From Nocardioidaceae bacterium (GTDB lineage Bacteria; Actinomycetota; Actinomycetes; Propionibacteriales; Nocardioidaceae): a stretch of DNA of 7,007 bases. Below are positions 1 to 6,058 of this stretch, in pieces. The position numbers were made by a program, and so were the translations under genes. Where the stretch lies: contig JAGQUE010000384.1 in NCBI GenBank assembly GCA_020438665.1, positions 1-7,007 on the forward strand, written 5' to 3'. The notes beneath the pieces were generated by a model. That model was not told where the DNA came from, did no database searches, and worked only from the letters and a program-made list of their open reading frames with translations. How positions within the stretch are numbered: position 1 is the first letter of the stretch; every line of letters begins with the position of its first letter.

Positions 1-790
1 AGCTGGCCTCGTCGGAGGCCAGGAGCACATAGATCGGCGCCAGCTCCACGGGCTGGCCGGGGCGGCCGAGCGGTGTGTTGGAGCCGAAGGACTCCACGTG
101 GTCGGCCGGCATCGTCGACGGGATCAACGGCGTCCACACCGGGCCGGGGGCCACGCTGTTGACCCGGATCCCGCGCTCGCCGAGCAGCTGGGCCAGGCTC
201 GCGGTGAAGTTCGCGATCGCGGCCTTGGTGGCGGCGTACGGCGCCAACGTCGGATTGGGGCTGTCAGAGTTGACCGATGAGCTACCGATGATCGAGGCGC
301 CCTTGCCGAGGTGAGGAAGCGCGGCCTTGACGAGGTGGAAGTAGGCCGACATGTTCGTCGCCCAGGTGTGGTCCCACTCCTCGTCGCTGATCTCCCCGAT
401 GGTCTCGTGTGTCATCTGGTAGGCCGCGTTGTTGACGAGTACGTCGATCCGCCCGAACGCCTCGACCGCCGTGGCGACGACGTCACGACACTGCTGCGGC
501 TGGGAGATGTCGCCCGGGACGAGCACGGCTCGACGTCCAGCCGCCTCGACGTAGGCGGCCGTCTCATAGGCATCGTCGTGCTCGTCGAGATAGGAGATCA
601 GGACGTCGGCCCCTTCGCGGGCGAACGCGATCGCGACGGCTCGTCCGATACCGCTGTCGCCCCCGGTGATCACAGCAGCCTTGCCGTCGAGACGGCCGTG
701 CCCGACATAGGACTCCTCGCCACAGTCGGGGCGCGGGTCCATCGCCCGCTGGGTTCCGGGCGGGCGCTGCTGCTGAGGGGGTTGGCTCAT
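1..790 (-). CDS. SDR-family oxidoreductase, YghA/GSP39 type (partial, C-terminus off the window)
   Basis: A classical short-chain dehydrogenase/reductase; 263 codons are present and the last ~25-35 are missing. Visible landmarks: the cofactor motif TGGDSGIG (residues 42-49), the NNAA motif (120-123), Asn146, the catalytic Ser near 172 (SSSVNS stretch), YAATK with Tyr185 and Lys189, and the following APGPVWTP segment. The proline/glutamine-rich N-terminal extension ending in a GEESYVGHGRLDGK-like lead-in is typical of the roughly 290-residue subgroup with E. coli YghA (an NADP-dependent aldehyde reductase) and B. subtilis YdaD (general stress protein 39). Expected role: cytosolic NAD(P)-dependent reduction of aldehydes or sugars; the substrate is not readable. 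The ATG at 790 keeps the family's N-terminal extension. It has no convincing Shine-Dalgarno and lies 9 bases after a GGGTAC box, so a leaderless or near-leaderless transcript is plausible. The family call is secure. Confidence 0.93.
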   Translation of the reverse strand, partial: MSQPPQQQRPPGTQRAMDPRPDCGEESYVGHGRLDGKAAVITGGDSGIGRAVAIAFAREGADVLISYLDEHDDAYETAAYVEAAGRRAVLVPGDISQPQQCRDVVATAVEAFGRIDVLVNNAAYQMTHETIGEISDEEWDHTWATNMSAYFHLVKAALPHLGKGASIIGSSSVNSDSPNPTLAPYAATKAAIANFTASLAQLLGERGIRVNSVAPGPVWTPLIPSTMPADHVESFGSNTPLGRPGQPVELAPIYVLLASDEAS

Positions 791-799
791 GCCGGCGAC

Positions 800-824
800 G
801 TACCCAGCGAGCCCGCCGCTATGC
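800..824 (-). promoter_or_regulatory. Candidate stress-sigma (SigB/SigF-like) promoter for the SDR gene
   Basis: Read on the minus strand, GCATA (824-820) is followed after 14 bases by GGGTAC (805-800). This fits the actinobacterial SigB-type pattern GNNTN-N14-16-GGGTA(C/T). Transcription would start about 3-4 bases before, or at, the ATG at 790. That agrees with the missing Shine-Dalgarno. A second copy with the same spacing faces the other way toward the hemerythrin gene. The -35 pattern is loose, so this rests mainly on the -10 box and the pairing. Confidence 0.45.
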
Positions 825-851
825 GGAGTTCTGATCTGACACGCAGAGCTC

Positions 852-876
852 GCATGCCTGCGCGACCCGGGGGTAC
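852..876 (+). promoter_or_regulatory. Candidate stress-sigma (SigB/SigF-like) promoter for the hemerythrin operon
   Basis: GCATG (852-856), a 14-base spacer and GGGTAC (871-876) match the same pattern as the divergent promoter for the SDR gene. A start near 882-885 would give a leader of about 50 bases before the ATG at 934. The GGGTAC box is the strong part; the -35 is only a loose GNNTN match. Confidence 0.45.
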
Positions 877-892
877 CAAGTCTTTCCCCGTG

Positions 893-913
893 CGGCACCG
901 CCGGAGGGTGCCG
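893..913 (+). other. Leader hairpin upstream of the hemerythrin gene
   Basis: CGGCACC (893-899) pairs perfectly with GGTGCCG (907-913) around a 7-base loop. It sits in the predicted 5' leader, ending 8 bases before the AAGGAG ribosome site at 922-927. It could affect mRNA stability or translation. A 7-bp GC-rich stem can also arise by chance in DNA of this composition, so no role is claimed. Confidence 0.3.
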
Positions 914-933
914 AACATGTGAAGGAGAACGTC

Positions 934-1509
934 ATGGGAAGCGCTGTTGAGGACCGCGAGAAGGCCGCCCGACTGCCCGAGGGAGACGTGATCCGGATCC
1001 TGCTCGAGCAGCACGCGCGGATCCGCGACCTGTTCGACGACGTCAAGGAGTCGGAGGGCGAGCACAAGGGGCAGGCCTTCGACGAGCTCCGCGCGCTGCT
1101 GGCTGTGCACGAGACCGCTGAGGAGATGGTGCTGCGGCCCGTGTCCAAGGAGGTCGCCGGAGAGTCGGTGGTCGACGAACGCAACCACGAGGAGAACGAG
1201 GCCAACCACGTGCTGCAACAGCTCGAGTCGATGGACGTGGACAGTCCCGACTTCGATGCCCAGCTCGAGATGTTCGAGCAGGCCGTGGACCGCCATGCGG
1301 AGGCGGAGGAGAACGAGGAGTTCCCGGCCATCGTGGAGTCCTGCGACGAGGAGCGACGGGCCGCGATGGGCAAGCGCCTCCGGACCGTCGAGGGTCTCGC
1401 CCCGACCCACCCACATCCGTCCACGGCAGGGTCCACTGCGGCCCAGTGGACCGTCGGGCCGTTCGCCTCGATCATCGACCGTGCCCGCGACGCGCTCTCG
1501 CACAGCTGA
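934..1509 (+). CDS. Hemerythrin HHE-domain protein
   Basis: A 191-residue cytosolic protein with a hemerythrin-like four-helix domain (about residues 18-135) and a short Pro/Thr/Ser-containing tail. Likely di-iron ligands are visible: His27 in the first helix, His59 with Glu63 (HxxxE), His85/His92 in the third helix, and His121 with Glu125 (HAEAEENEEFP), matching the family's H...HxxxE...H...HxxxE order. Such domains bind O2 or NO or handle iron and peroxide; the ligand is not determined here. The ATG at 934 is chosen over an in-frame GTG at 919 because AAGGAG (922-927) sits six bases before it, while the GTG start would overlap that site. The next gene follows after 12 bases, so the two are probably co-transcribed. 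The divergent stress-type SDR and the GGGTAC box suggest stress induction. Confidence 0.92.
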   Translation: MGSAVEDREKAARLPEGDVIRILLEQHARIRDLFDDVKESEGEHKGQAFDELRALLAVHETAEEMVLRPVSKEVAGESVVDERNHEENEANHVLQQLESMDVDSPDFDAQLEMFEQAVDRHAEAEENEEFPAIVESCDEERRAAMGKRLRTVEGLAPTHPHPSTAGSTAAQWTVGPFASIIDRARDALSHS

Positions 1510-1521
1510 AGGAGGACGAGG

Positions 1522-1788
1522 ATGACCAGCGCAATGCCTTCGCCCGAGGCGTGGCCGGGGAACGACCCGCTGCCGGACGGCGACGCGACGTCGGAGTCAG
1601 TCGATCCCACGCCGGGTAGCGATCCCATGCCTGACGCCGACCCTCTCCCGCCGCTGCCTGACCCCGAGGAGCCCGGGGGGCCGGTGCCCGGGACTCCCCC
1701 CGACGACCCGGAGCAGCCCTACCCGGTCGACCCCGACGAGCCGCCCGGGGAGTCCCCCGACCCAGCGATCCCGATCCCGGGTCACTGA
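1522..1788 (+). CDS. Small acidic proline-rich protein of unknown function
   Basis: I do not recognise a named family. The 88-residue product has about 29 prolines, about 13 Asp and 7 Glu, a single His at the C-terminus, and no Lys, Arg or Cys. It consists of repeated Pro-Asp/Pro-Glu units such as DPLP, PDPEEP, DPDEPP and SPDP. It has no signal peptide, no membrane segment and no folded-domain signature, so it is expected to be extended and disordered, with a very low pI. The start is well supported: AAGGAGG (1509-1515) overlaps the hemerythrin stop and lies six bases before the ATG. It is the last gene before the large hairpin. Inference: a stress-related solute, linker or metal/protein-binding polypeptide working with the hemerythrin. 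The composition could partly reflect GC-rich DNA, but the ribosome site argues for real translation. Confidence 0.72.
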   Translation: MTSAMPSPEAWPGNDPLPDGDATSESVDPTPGSDPMPDADPLPPLPDPEEPGGPVPGTPPDDPEQPYPVDPDEPPGESPDPAIPIPGH

Positions 1789-1805
1789 GGTCGGCTGCGT
1801 CGTGC

Positions 1806-1911
1806 GGTGGTGACGGTTCACCAAGGTAAGTAGGTCAATCCTCACCTACCTCGCTCAGTTCCGCGAGGTAGGTGAGGGTTCGCCTTCCTACCTTGGTGAA
1901 CCGTCACCACC
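1806..1911. terminator. Very long hairpin between convergent operons (probable bidirectional terminator or palindromic repeat)
   Basis: One dyad centred at 1858/1859 opposes 1806-1854 with 1863-1911 around an 8-base loop (1855-1862). Of 49 opposed positions, 44 are Watson-Crick, two are G-T, and three are mismatched (1829/1888, 1831/1886, 1836/1881). The outer 23 bp (1806-1828 with 1889-1911) and inner 15 bp (1840-1854 with 1863-1877) are perfect. It begins 17 bases after the proline-rich gene and covers the last seven codons and the stop of the opposing decarboxylase gene. There is no T-tract on either side, so it is not a textbook intrinsic terminator, although actinobacterial terminators often lack one. 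The size is far beyond a usual terminator stem, so a REP/MITE-like repeat is an alternative. Confidence 0.75.
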
Positions 1912-3321
1912 ACCACCCACCCGGGAGGCGACATCGGCGACGAGGGCGACCGTACGGCGGAGGTCGTCGTCGGAGGTGGCGGGATTGATGGTGCACAGCC
2001 GCAGGACGGTACGGCCCGACAGCACGGTGCTGCTCAGGGCCGCGAACCCGTCGGCGGTGACCTCGGCCGCGACCCGGCGGTGGGCGGCGTCATCGAGGCC
2101 GACGACGGCGAAGGTGATCACGCCGAGGGAGGCGGGGGTGACGACCTCGAGGCGGTCGTCGGATGCGACGAGGCGCTCGGCCAGCTCCGCCAGCTCGACG
2201 CCGCGCTGGACCGCATCGGCGAGCGCAGGCAGCCCATAGGTGCGCAGCGTCAGCCAGAGCTTGGCGCCGCGCGCGCGGCGGGACAGCTCGAACCCCCGGT
2301 TGTGGAGGTCGGTCTCACCCCCGGGACCGTGGCCGCCAGCCTGGGCGTCGACGAGGTATTCCGGATGCATCGCGAAGGTGCGTTCGAGGGCGCCCGGGCG
2401 GCACACCCACACGCAGCCGAGGTCATAGGGCTGGAAGAGCCACTTGTGGGGATCGAGCACGAACGAGTCGACCCGGTCGAGCCCGGCGATCCCGTTGCGG
2501 TCGGCCGCCAGGGCGGCAGGACCGCCGTACGCCCCGTCGACGTGCAGCCACAGCCCGTGCTCGGCGGCCACGTCCGCCAGCCCCACGAGCTCGTCGACCG
2601 CACCCGTGTTGGTGCTGCCCGCGGTGGCCACGACGACCGTCGGCCGCAGCCCGGCGGCGACGTCGGCCGCCACGGCGGTGCGCAACGCTGCAGCGGTCAG
2701 CCGGTAGGACGGGTCCGCGGGCACGACGCGGATCTCGGAGGCCTCCCAGCCCAGCGCCCGCAGCGACCGGCCGATCGACGAGTGGGTCTGGTCGGAGACA
2801 TAGACGACCCCGCGCCCCATCTCCGTGCGCGCCACGGCCAACGCGGTGGTGTTGGCCATCGACCCGCCCGAGGCCAGCACCCCCTCGGCCGACGGGGCCA
2901 GCCCGAGCGCGTCGCGCAGCCAGCCCAGCGCGACCAGCTCCAGGGTCGCCGTGCCCGACCCACCGCCCCAGGACGACGCGATCGCCTGCATCCCGGTGGC
3001 CAGCCAGTCCCCCAGGATCGCCACCGGCGACGACGGTCCCGGGACCCGCGCGAAATAGCGGGGGTGGTCACCGTGCTGCTGGTGCTCGAGCGCGACATCG
3101 GCGAGCAGCGCCATGCCTTCCTCGACCGGCCGGGGCGACGACGGCAGCGGTCCGCCCAGCAGCCCCACGAGCTCGTCGTACGACGCCGTGGTGATCGCCG
3201 GCCGGTCACGGAGCGTGGTGAGGTGCTCGACGGTGCGGTCAACCACCCAGTGGCCCAGCCGGCGCAGCTCCTCGGCGTCGATGTCGAGCGGACCCCCGGT
3301 CGGGGGAGGAAGGTCGGTCAC
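1888..3321 (-). CDS. Group II PLP-dependent amino-acid decarboxylase
   Basis: A 477-residue enzyme of the aromatic-amino-acid/glutamate/diaminobutyrate decarboxylase superfamily. It should remove the alpha-carboxyl of an amino acid using pyridoxal phosphate in the cytosol. Landmarks in order: phosphate-binding ASGGSMANTTA (150-160), the ring-stacking His180 in DQTHSS, HVDGAYGG with Asp262, the PLP lysine Lys293 in DPHKW, the SRRARGAKLW segment (347-356), and RLCTINPATSDDDL near the end. The length is normal for the family. The GTG at 3321 starts three bases after the stop of the upstream oxidoreductase gene, so it is third in an operon and probably translationally coupled. The Gly-rich tail GGGGDGSPR and the TAG stop largely lie in the arm of the large hairpin. 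Substrate unknown; Tyr/Trp/Phe, Lys, ornithine, diaminobutyrate or an acidic amino acid are all possible. Databases often label such proteins aspartate aminotransferase family. Confidence 0.9.
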   Translation of the reverse strand: MTDLPPPTGGPLDIDAEELRRLGHWVVDRTVEHLTTLRDRPAITTASYDELVGLLGGPLPSSPRPVEEGMALLADVALEHQQHGDHPRYFARVPGPSSPVAILGDWLATGMQAIASSWGGGSGTATLELVALGWLRDALGLAPSAEGVLASGGSMANTTALAVARTEMGRGVVYVSDQTHSSIGRSLRALGWEASEIRVVPADPSYRLTAAALRTAVAADVAAGLRPTVVVATAGSTNTGAVDELVGLADVAAEHGLWLHVDGAYGGPAALAADRNGIAGLDRVDSFVLDPHKWLFQPYDLGCVWVCRPGALERTFAMHPEYLVDAQAGGHGPGGETDLHNRGFELSRRARGAKLWLTLRTYGLPALADAVQRGVELAELAERLVASDDRLEVVTPASLGVITFAVVGLDDAAHRRVAAEVTADGFAALSSTVLSGRTVLRLCTINPATSDDDLRRTVALVADVASRVGGGGDGSPR

Positions 3322-3324
3322 GGG

Positions 3325-4503
3325 TCAGACGATCCCGCGCTCGACCACGCGTGCGCCAGTGGCGAACCGGTCCGCGGTCAGCGAGGACACGTCGACGACG
3401 GGCTCCTGCCCGAGATAGAGGTCGCGGACGACCTCTCCGACCGCCGGCCCCATGAGGAAGCCGTGGCCGGAGAATCCCGTGGCATAGAGGAACCGGGAGA
3501 CCGTCGGTGACTCCCCGATGATGGCGTTGTGGTCGGGGGTGACCTCGTAGTAGCCCGCCCAGCGGTGGGCGATCCCGAGGTCGAGCACGGCGGGCGCTCG
3601 TCGCTCCATGGCCGCCAGCAGGTCCGGCAGCCAGGTCTCGTCATAGCCGTCGCGGAAGCCGGGCTGCTCGGCCGCATAGGACATGCCGACCAGCAGCCCG
3701 GGACCCTCGCGGTGCAGATAGAACGTCGTGGCCGCGTCGATGGTCATCGGCATGCGGTCGGAGAAGAGCCCCGGCAGGGGATCCGGCAGCGGCTCGGTCA
3801 CCAGGATCTGGCGTCGCAACGGTGCGACCGGCAGGTCGACGCCGGCGCTCGCGGCAACGCCGCGGGACCACACCCCGGCGGCACAGACGACGGCAGGCGC
3901 GGCCACCGTGCCGGCGGACGTGACGACACCACACACCTCGCCACCCTCGACCTGGACGTCGGTCGCCTCGACCCCGGTCAGCACGGTCGCCCCGTGTCGG
4001 CGTGCGGCGCGCGCATAGCCCTGCACCACCGCCTCGGGCGTGCAGTGACCGTCGCGGGTGTGGAAGGTCGCGCCGAGCACGTCGCCGACCTCGACGCCGG
4101 GGCTCAGCTCGCCCGCCTCTGCTGCGGACAGCACCACCGAACCGACACCCGCCGACTGCTGCATCGCCACGGCCGCCTGGGCGTCCGCCCAGGCATCGGC
4201 GTCGGTGTGCAGGAACAGATAGCCGACCTGGCGCAGGTCGATCTCGCCCCCGGGTCGGGCCGCGAACGCTTCGAACGCCGCCAGGCTGCGCAAGCCCAGC
4301 GCGACGTTGACCGGGTCTGAGAACTGGGCGCGGACGCCGCCGGCGGACTTGGTCGTCGACCCGCCGGCCAGGTCACCACGCTCGAGCAGCACCACGTCGC
4401 GCACGCCGGCCTCGGCGAGGTGGAAGGCGATGCTGGCGCCCATGACACCGCCCCCGATGACGACGACCTCGGCGCTCTCCGGCAGATCAGGCACGCGAGT
4501 CAC
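3325..4503 (-). CDS. DAO-family FAD-dependent amine/amino-acid oxidoreductase
   Basis: A 392-residue flavoprotein of the D-amino-acid oxidase / sarcosine oxidase beta-like family. It should oxidise a C-N bond of a secondary amine or amino acid to an imine. The N-terminal dinucleotide fold is clear: VVVIGGGVMGASIA (13-26) and Glu41, which should contact the adenosine ribose. The C-terminal WAGYYEVTPDHNAIIG (315-330) and TGFSGHGFLMGPAVGE (342-357) segments are family hallmarks. There is no cysteine after residue 207, so the C-terminal cysteinyl-flavin link of monomeric sarcosine and mammalian pipecolate oxidases is absent. The chosen GTG at 4503 overlaps the upstream stop by 4 bases (GTGA); upstream extensions would run into the ALDH gene, and a second GTG at 4494 is possible. 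Pairing with an ALDH7 gene recalls AmaA (L-pipecolate oxidase) beside AmaB, so pipecolate is the leading guess. Sarcosine-, proline- or opine-like substrates remain open. Confidence 0.9.
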   Translation of the reverse strand: MTRVPDLPESAEVVVIGGGVMGASIAFHLAEAGVRDVVLLERGDLAGGSTTKSAGGVRAQFSDPVNVALGLRSLAAFEAFAARPGGEIDLRQVGYLFLHTDADAWADAQAAVAMQQSAGVGSVVLSAAEAGELSPGVEVGDVLGATFHTRDGHCTPEAVVQGYARAARRHGATVLTGVEATDVQVEGGEVCGVVTSAGTVAAPAVVCAAGVWSRGVAASAGVDLPVAPLRRQILVTEPLPDPLPGLFSDRMPMTIDAATTFYLHREGPGLLVGMSYAAEQPGFRDGYDETWLPDLLAAMERRAPAVLDLGIAHRWAGYYEVTPDHNAIIGESPTVSRFLYATGFSGHGFLMGPAVGEVVRDLYLGQEPVVDVSSLTADRFATGARVVERGIV

Positions 4504-6008
4504 CCGAACTGCACGCCCTGCGCGAGCGGCAGCTCGGTGGAGTAGTTGACGGTGTTGGTGGCCCGCCGCATATAGCCGCGCCACGCGTCCGACCCTGACT
4601 CGCGGCCGCCTCCGGTCGTCTTCTCGCCACCGAAGGCACCACCGATCTCCGCGCCCGACGTCCCGATGTTGACGTTGACGATGCCGCAGTCGGAGCCTGC
4701 CGAGGACAGGAACGTCTCGGCCTCGCGCTGGTCGAGGGTGAAGATGCTCGACGACAGCCCCTGCGGCACGTCGTTGTGCAGCGCGATCGCCTCATCCAGG
4801 TCGTCATAGGTGAGCACATAGAGGATCGGGGCGAAGGTCTCCTCGCGCACCACGTCGGTCTGGGCCGGCATCCGCACGATCGCGGGGCGCACATAGAACG
4901 AGTCCTCACCGGCGACGTCGACGCGTTCGCCCCCGACCACGATCTCGCCGCCCGCCTCGACCGCACGCGCCAGCGCCCGCTGCATCGTGTCGAAGGAGGC
5001 TCGGTTGACCAGCGGTCCCACGAGCGTGCCGTCCTCGAGCGGGGAGCCGACGCGCAGTCCGTCGTACGACGTCGCGAGGCGCGCGACGAGCTCGTCGACG
5101 ACGCTGCGGTGGGCGATCACCCGACGCATCGTCGTGCACCGCTGTCCCGCGGTGCCGGCGGCGGCGAACACGATGCCGCGCAGGGCCAGGTCGAGGTCGG
5201 CCGAGGGCGCCACGATGGCGGCGTTGTTGCCACCCAGCTCGAGGATCGTCCGGCCGAAGCGAGCGGCGACCCGGGGCGCGACCTCGGCGCCCATCCGCTC
5301 CGAGCCGGTGGCGCTCACCACGGCGACCCGCTTGTCGTCGAGCAGCTGTCCGGAGTCCGTCCGGTCCGCCATCACGAGACGGTGGAGGTCGGCCGGGGCG
5401 CCGACGTCGGCGATGGCGCGGTCCAGCAGCGCCGTGCAGGCGAGCGAGCACAGCGGCGTCAGCTCGCTGGGCTTCCAGATCACGCTGTCGCCGCAGACCA
5501 GCGCGATCGCCGTGTTCCAGGACCAGACGGCGACCGGGAAGTTGAACGTCGAGATGACCGCGACGACTCCCGCAGGGTGCCAGGTCTCCATGAGCCGGTG
5601 CCCCGGCCGCTCCGAGGCCATGGTCCGCCCCTCCAGCTGGCGGGACAGCCCGACGGCCAGGTCGCAGACGTCGATCATCTCCTGCACCTCGCCCAGGGCC
5701 TCGGCGGCGATCTTGCCGGCCTCGAGCGTGACGAGGGTGGCGAGGTCGTGCTGGTGCTCCTCGAGCAGCCGGCCGAACCGCTTGACCAGCGCCCCCCGCC
5801 GGGGCGCAGGCACCTCACGCCACGCCAGAAACGCCGCGTGGGCCGCGTCGACAGCGGCGGCGACGTCGGCCGCCGAGGCTGCGCCGACCTCGGCGAGGAC
5901 GCGGCCGTCGACGGGCGAGCGGGACACCCAGCCCCCGCCAGTCGGAACGGCGGCGCCGCAGGCCACCAACGCGGCCTCGGCTCGGGCTCTCAGGTCGTCA
6001 CTCGTCAT
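4500..6008 (-). CDS. amaB: ALDH7-family 2-aminoadipate 6-semialdehyde / piperideine-6-carboxylate dehydrogenase
   Basis: A 502-residue aldehyde dehydrogenase closely resembling antiquitin (ALDH7A1) and bacterial AmaB/Pcd. It should oxidise L-2-aminoadipate 6-semialdehyde, in equilibrium with piperideine-6-carboxylate, to 2-aminoadipate with NAD(P)+. Visible features: GEVQE (106-110), TFNFPVAVW (154-162) with Asn156, WKP with Lys179, TGSERMG (234-240), general base Glu257 in LELGGNN, and nucleophile Cys291 in GQRCTT. The C-terminal SGAEIGGAFGGEKTTGGGR (451-469), ESGSDAW (470-476) and LPLAQGVQFG are ALDH7-specific. Arg290 next to the nucleophile fits the substrate-binding Arg described in ALDH7A1. 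The ATG at 6008 opens a three-gene operon and has no good Shine-Dalgarno, which fits a leaderless message. Naming the exact substrate is inference from the family and the neighbouring amine oxidoreductase. Confidence 0.93.
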   Translation of the reverse strand: MTSDDLRARAEAALVACGAAVPTGGGWVSRSPVDGRVLAEVGAASAADVAAAVDAAHAAFLAWREVPAPRRGALVKRFGRLLEEHQHDLATLVTLEAGKIAAEALGEVQEMIDVCDLAVGLSRQLEGRTMASERPGHRLMETWHPAGVVAVISTFNFPVAVWSWNTAIALVCGDSVIWKPSELTPLCSLACTALLDRAIADVGAPADLHRLVMADRTDSGQLLDDKRVAVVSATGSERMGAEVAPRVAARFGRTILELGGNNAAIVAPSADLDLALRGIVFAAAGTAGQRCTTMRRVIAHRSVVDELVARLATSYDGLRVGSPLEDGTLVGPLVNRASFDTMQRALARAVEAGGEIVVGGERVDVAGEDSFYVRPAIVRMPAQTDVVREETFAPILYVLTYDDLDEAIALHNDVPQGLSSSIFTLDQREAETFLSSAGSDCGIVNVNIGTSGAEIGGAFGGEKTTGGGRESGSDAWRGYMRRATNTVNYSTELPLAQGVQFG

Positions 6009-6058
6009 GAGCGGAGATTCTGCCGGAAGGGAACCCCGTGCTCCGTTGTTGGGGGGAC
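6009..6058. promoter_or_regulatory. Short divergent intergenic region between the catabolic operon and the LLM oxidoreductase
   Basis: Only 50 bases separate the two divergent starts, so promoter elements must overlap each other or the coding regions. On the minus strand, CAGAAT ends 8 bases before the ALDH ATG and is a possible -10 box for a leaderless message. No matching -35 is visible at normal spacing. On the plus strand, AAGGG (6027-6031) precedes a GTG at 6038 and a G-run (6051-6056) precedes the GTG at 6059. No clear operator dyad is seen. Confidence 0.3.

Noticed and set aside
919..933. GTG at 919 as the hemerythrin start
   Set aside because: The AAGGAG ribosome site lies downstream of it at ideal distance from the ATG at 934, so the ATG is the likely start.
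1430..1452. Perfect 9-bp inverted repeat (GGTCCACTG / CAGTGGACC, 5-base loop) in the hemerythrin 3' region
   Set aside because: It lies inside coding sequence, has no T-tract, and about one such stem is expected by chance in 7 kb of this composition.
787..1628. Long minus-strand open frames (238 and 269 residues) antisense to the hemerythrin and proline-rich genes
   Set aside because: They have low-complexity Ser/Arg- or Arg/Gly/Leu-rich translations with no family signal. They lie opposite genes with clear motifs and ribosome sites, so they are GC-rich shadow frames.
1873..1891. Possible DtxR/IdeR iron box in the right half of the large hairpin
   Set aside because: Only about 11 of 19 positions match the consensus, and the site is at the 3' end of both converging operons rather than near a promoter.
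2080..3510. 476-residue plus-strand open frame opposite the decarboxylase and DAO genes
   Set aside because: It crosses a gene boundary on the other strand and encodes a Gly/Arg/Pro-rich sequence without domains. The minus-strand frames have full catalytic motifs.
4504..4584. N-terminal extension of the DAO oxidoreductase to an ATG-frame start at 4584
   Set aside because: It would overlap the conserved ALDH C-terminus by over 80 bases and adds an Arg/Ala/His-rich stretch unlike the family; the GTG at 4503 gives a normal N-terminus with a 4-base overlap.
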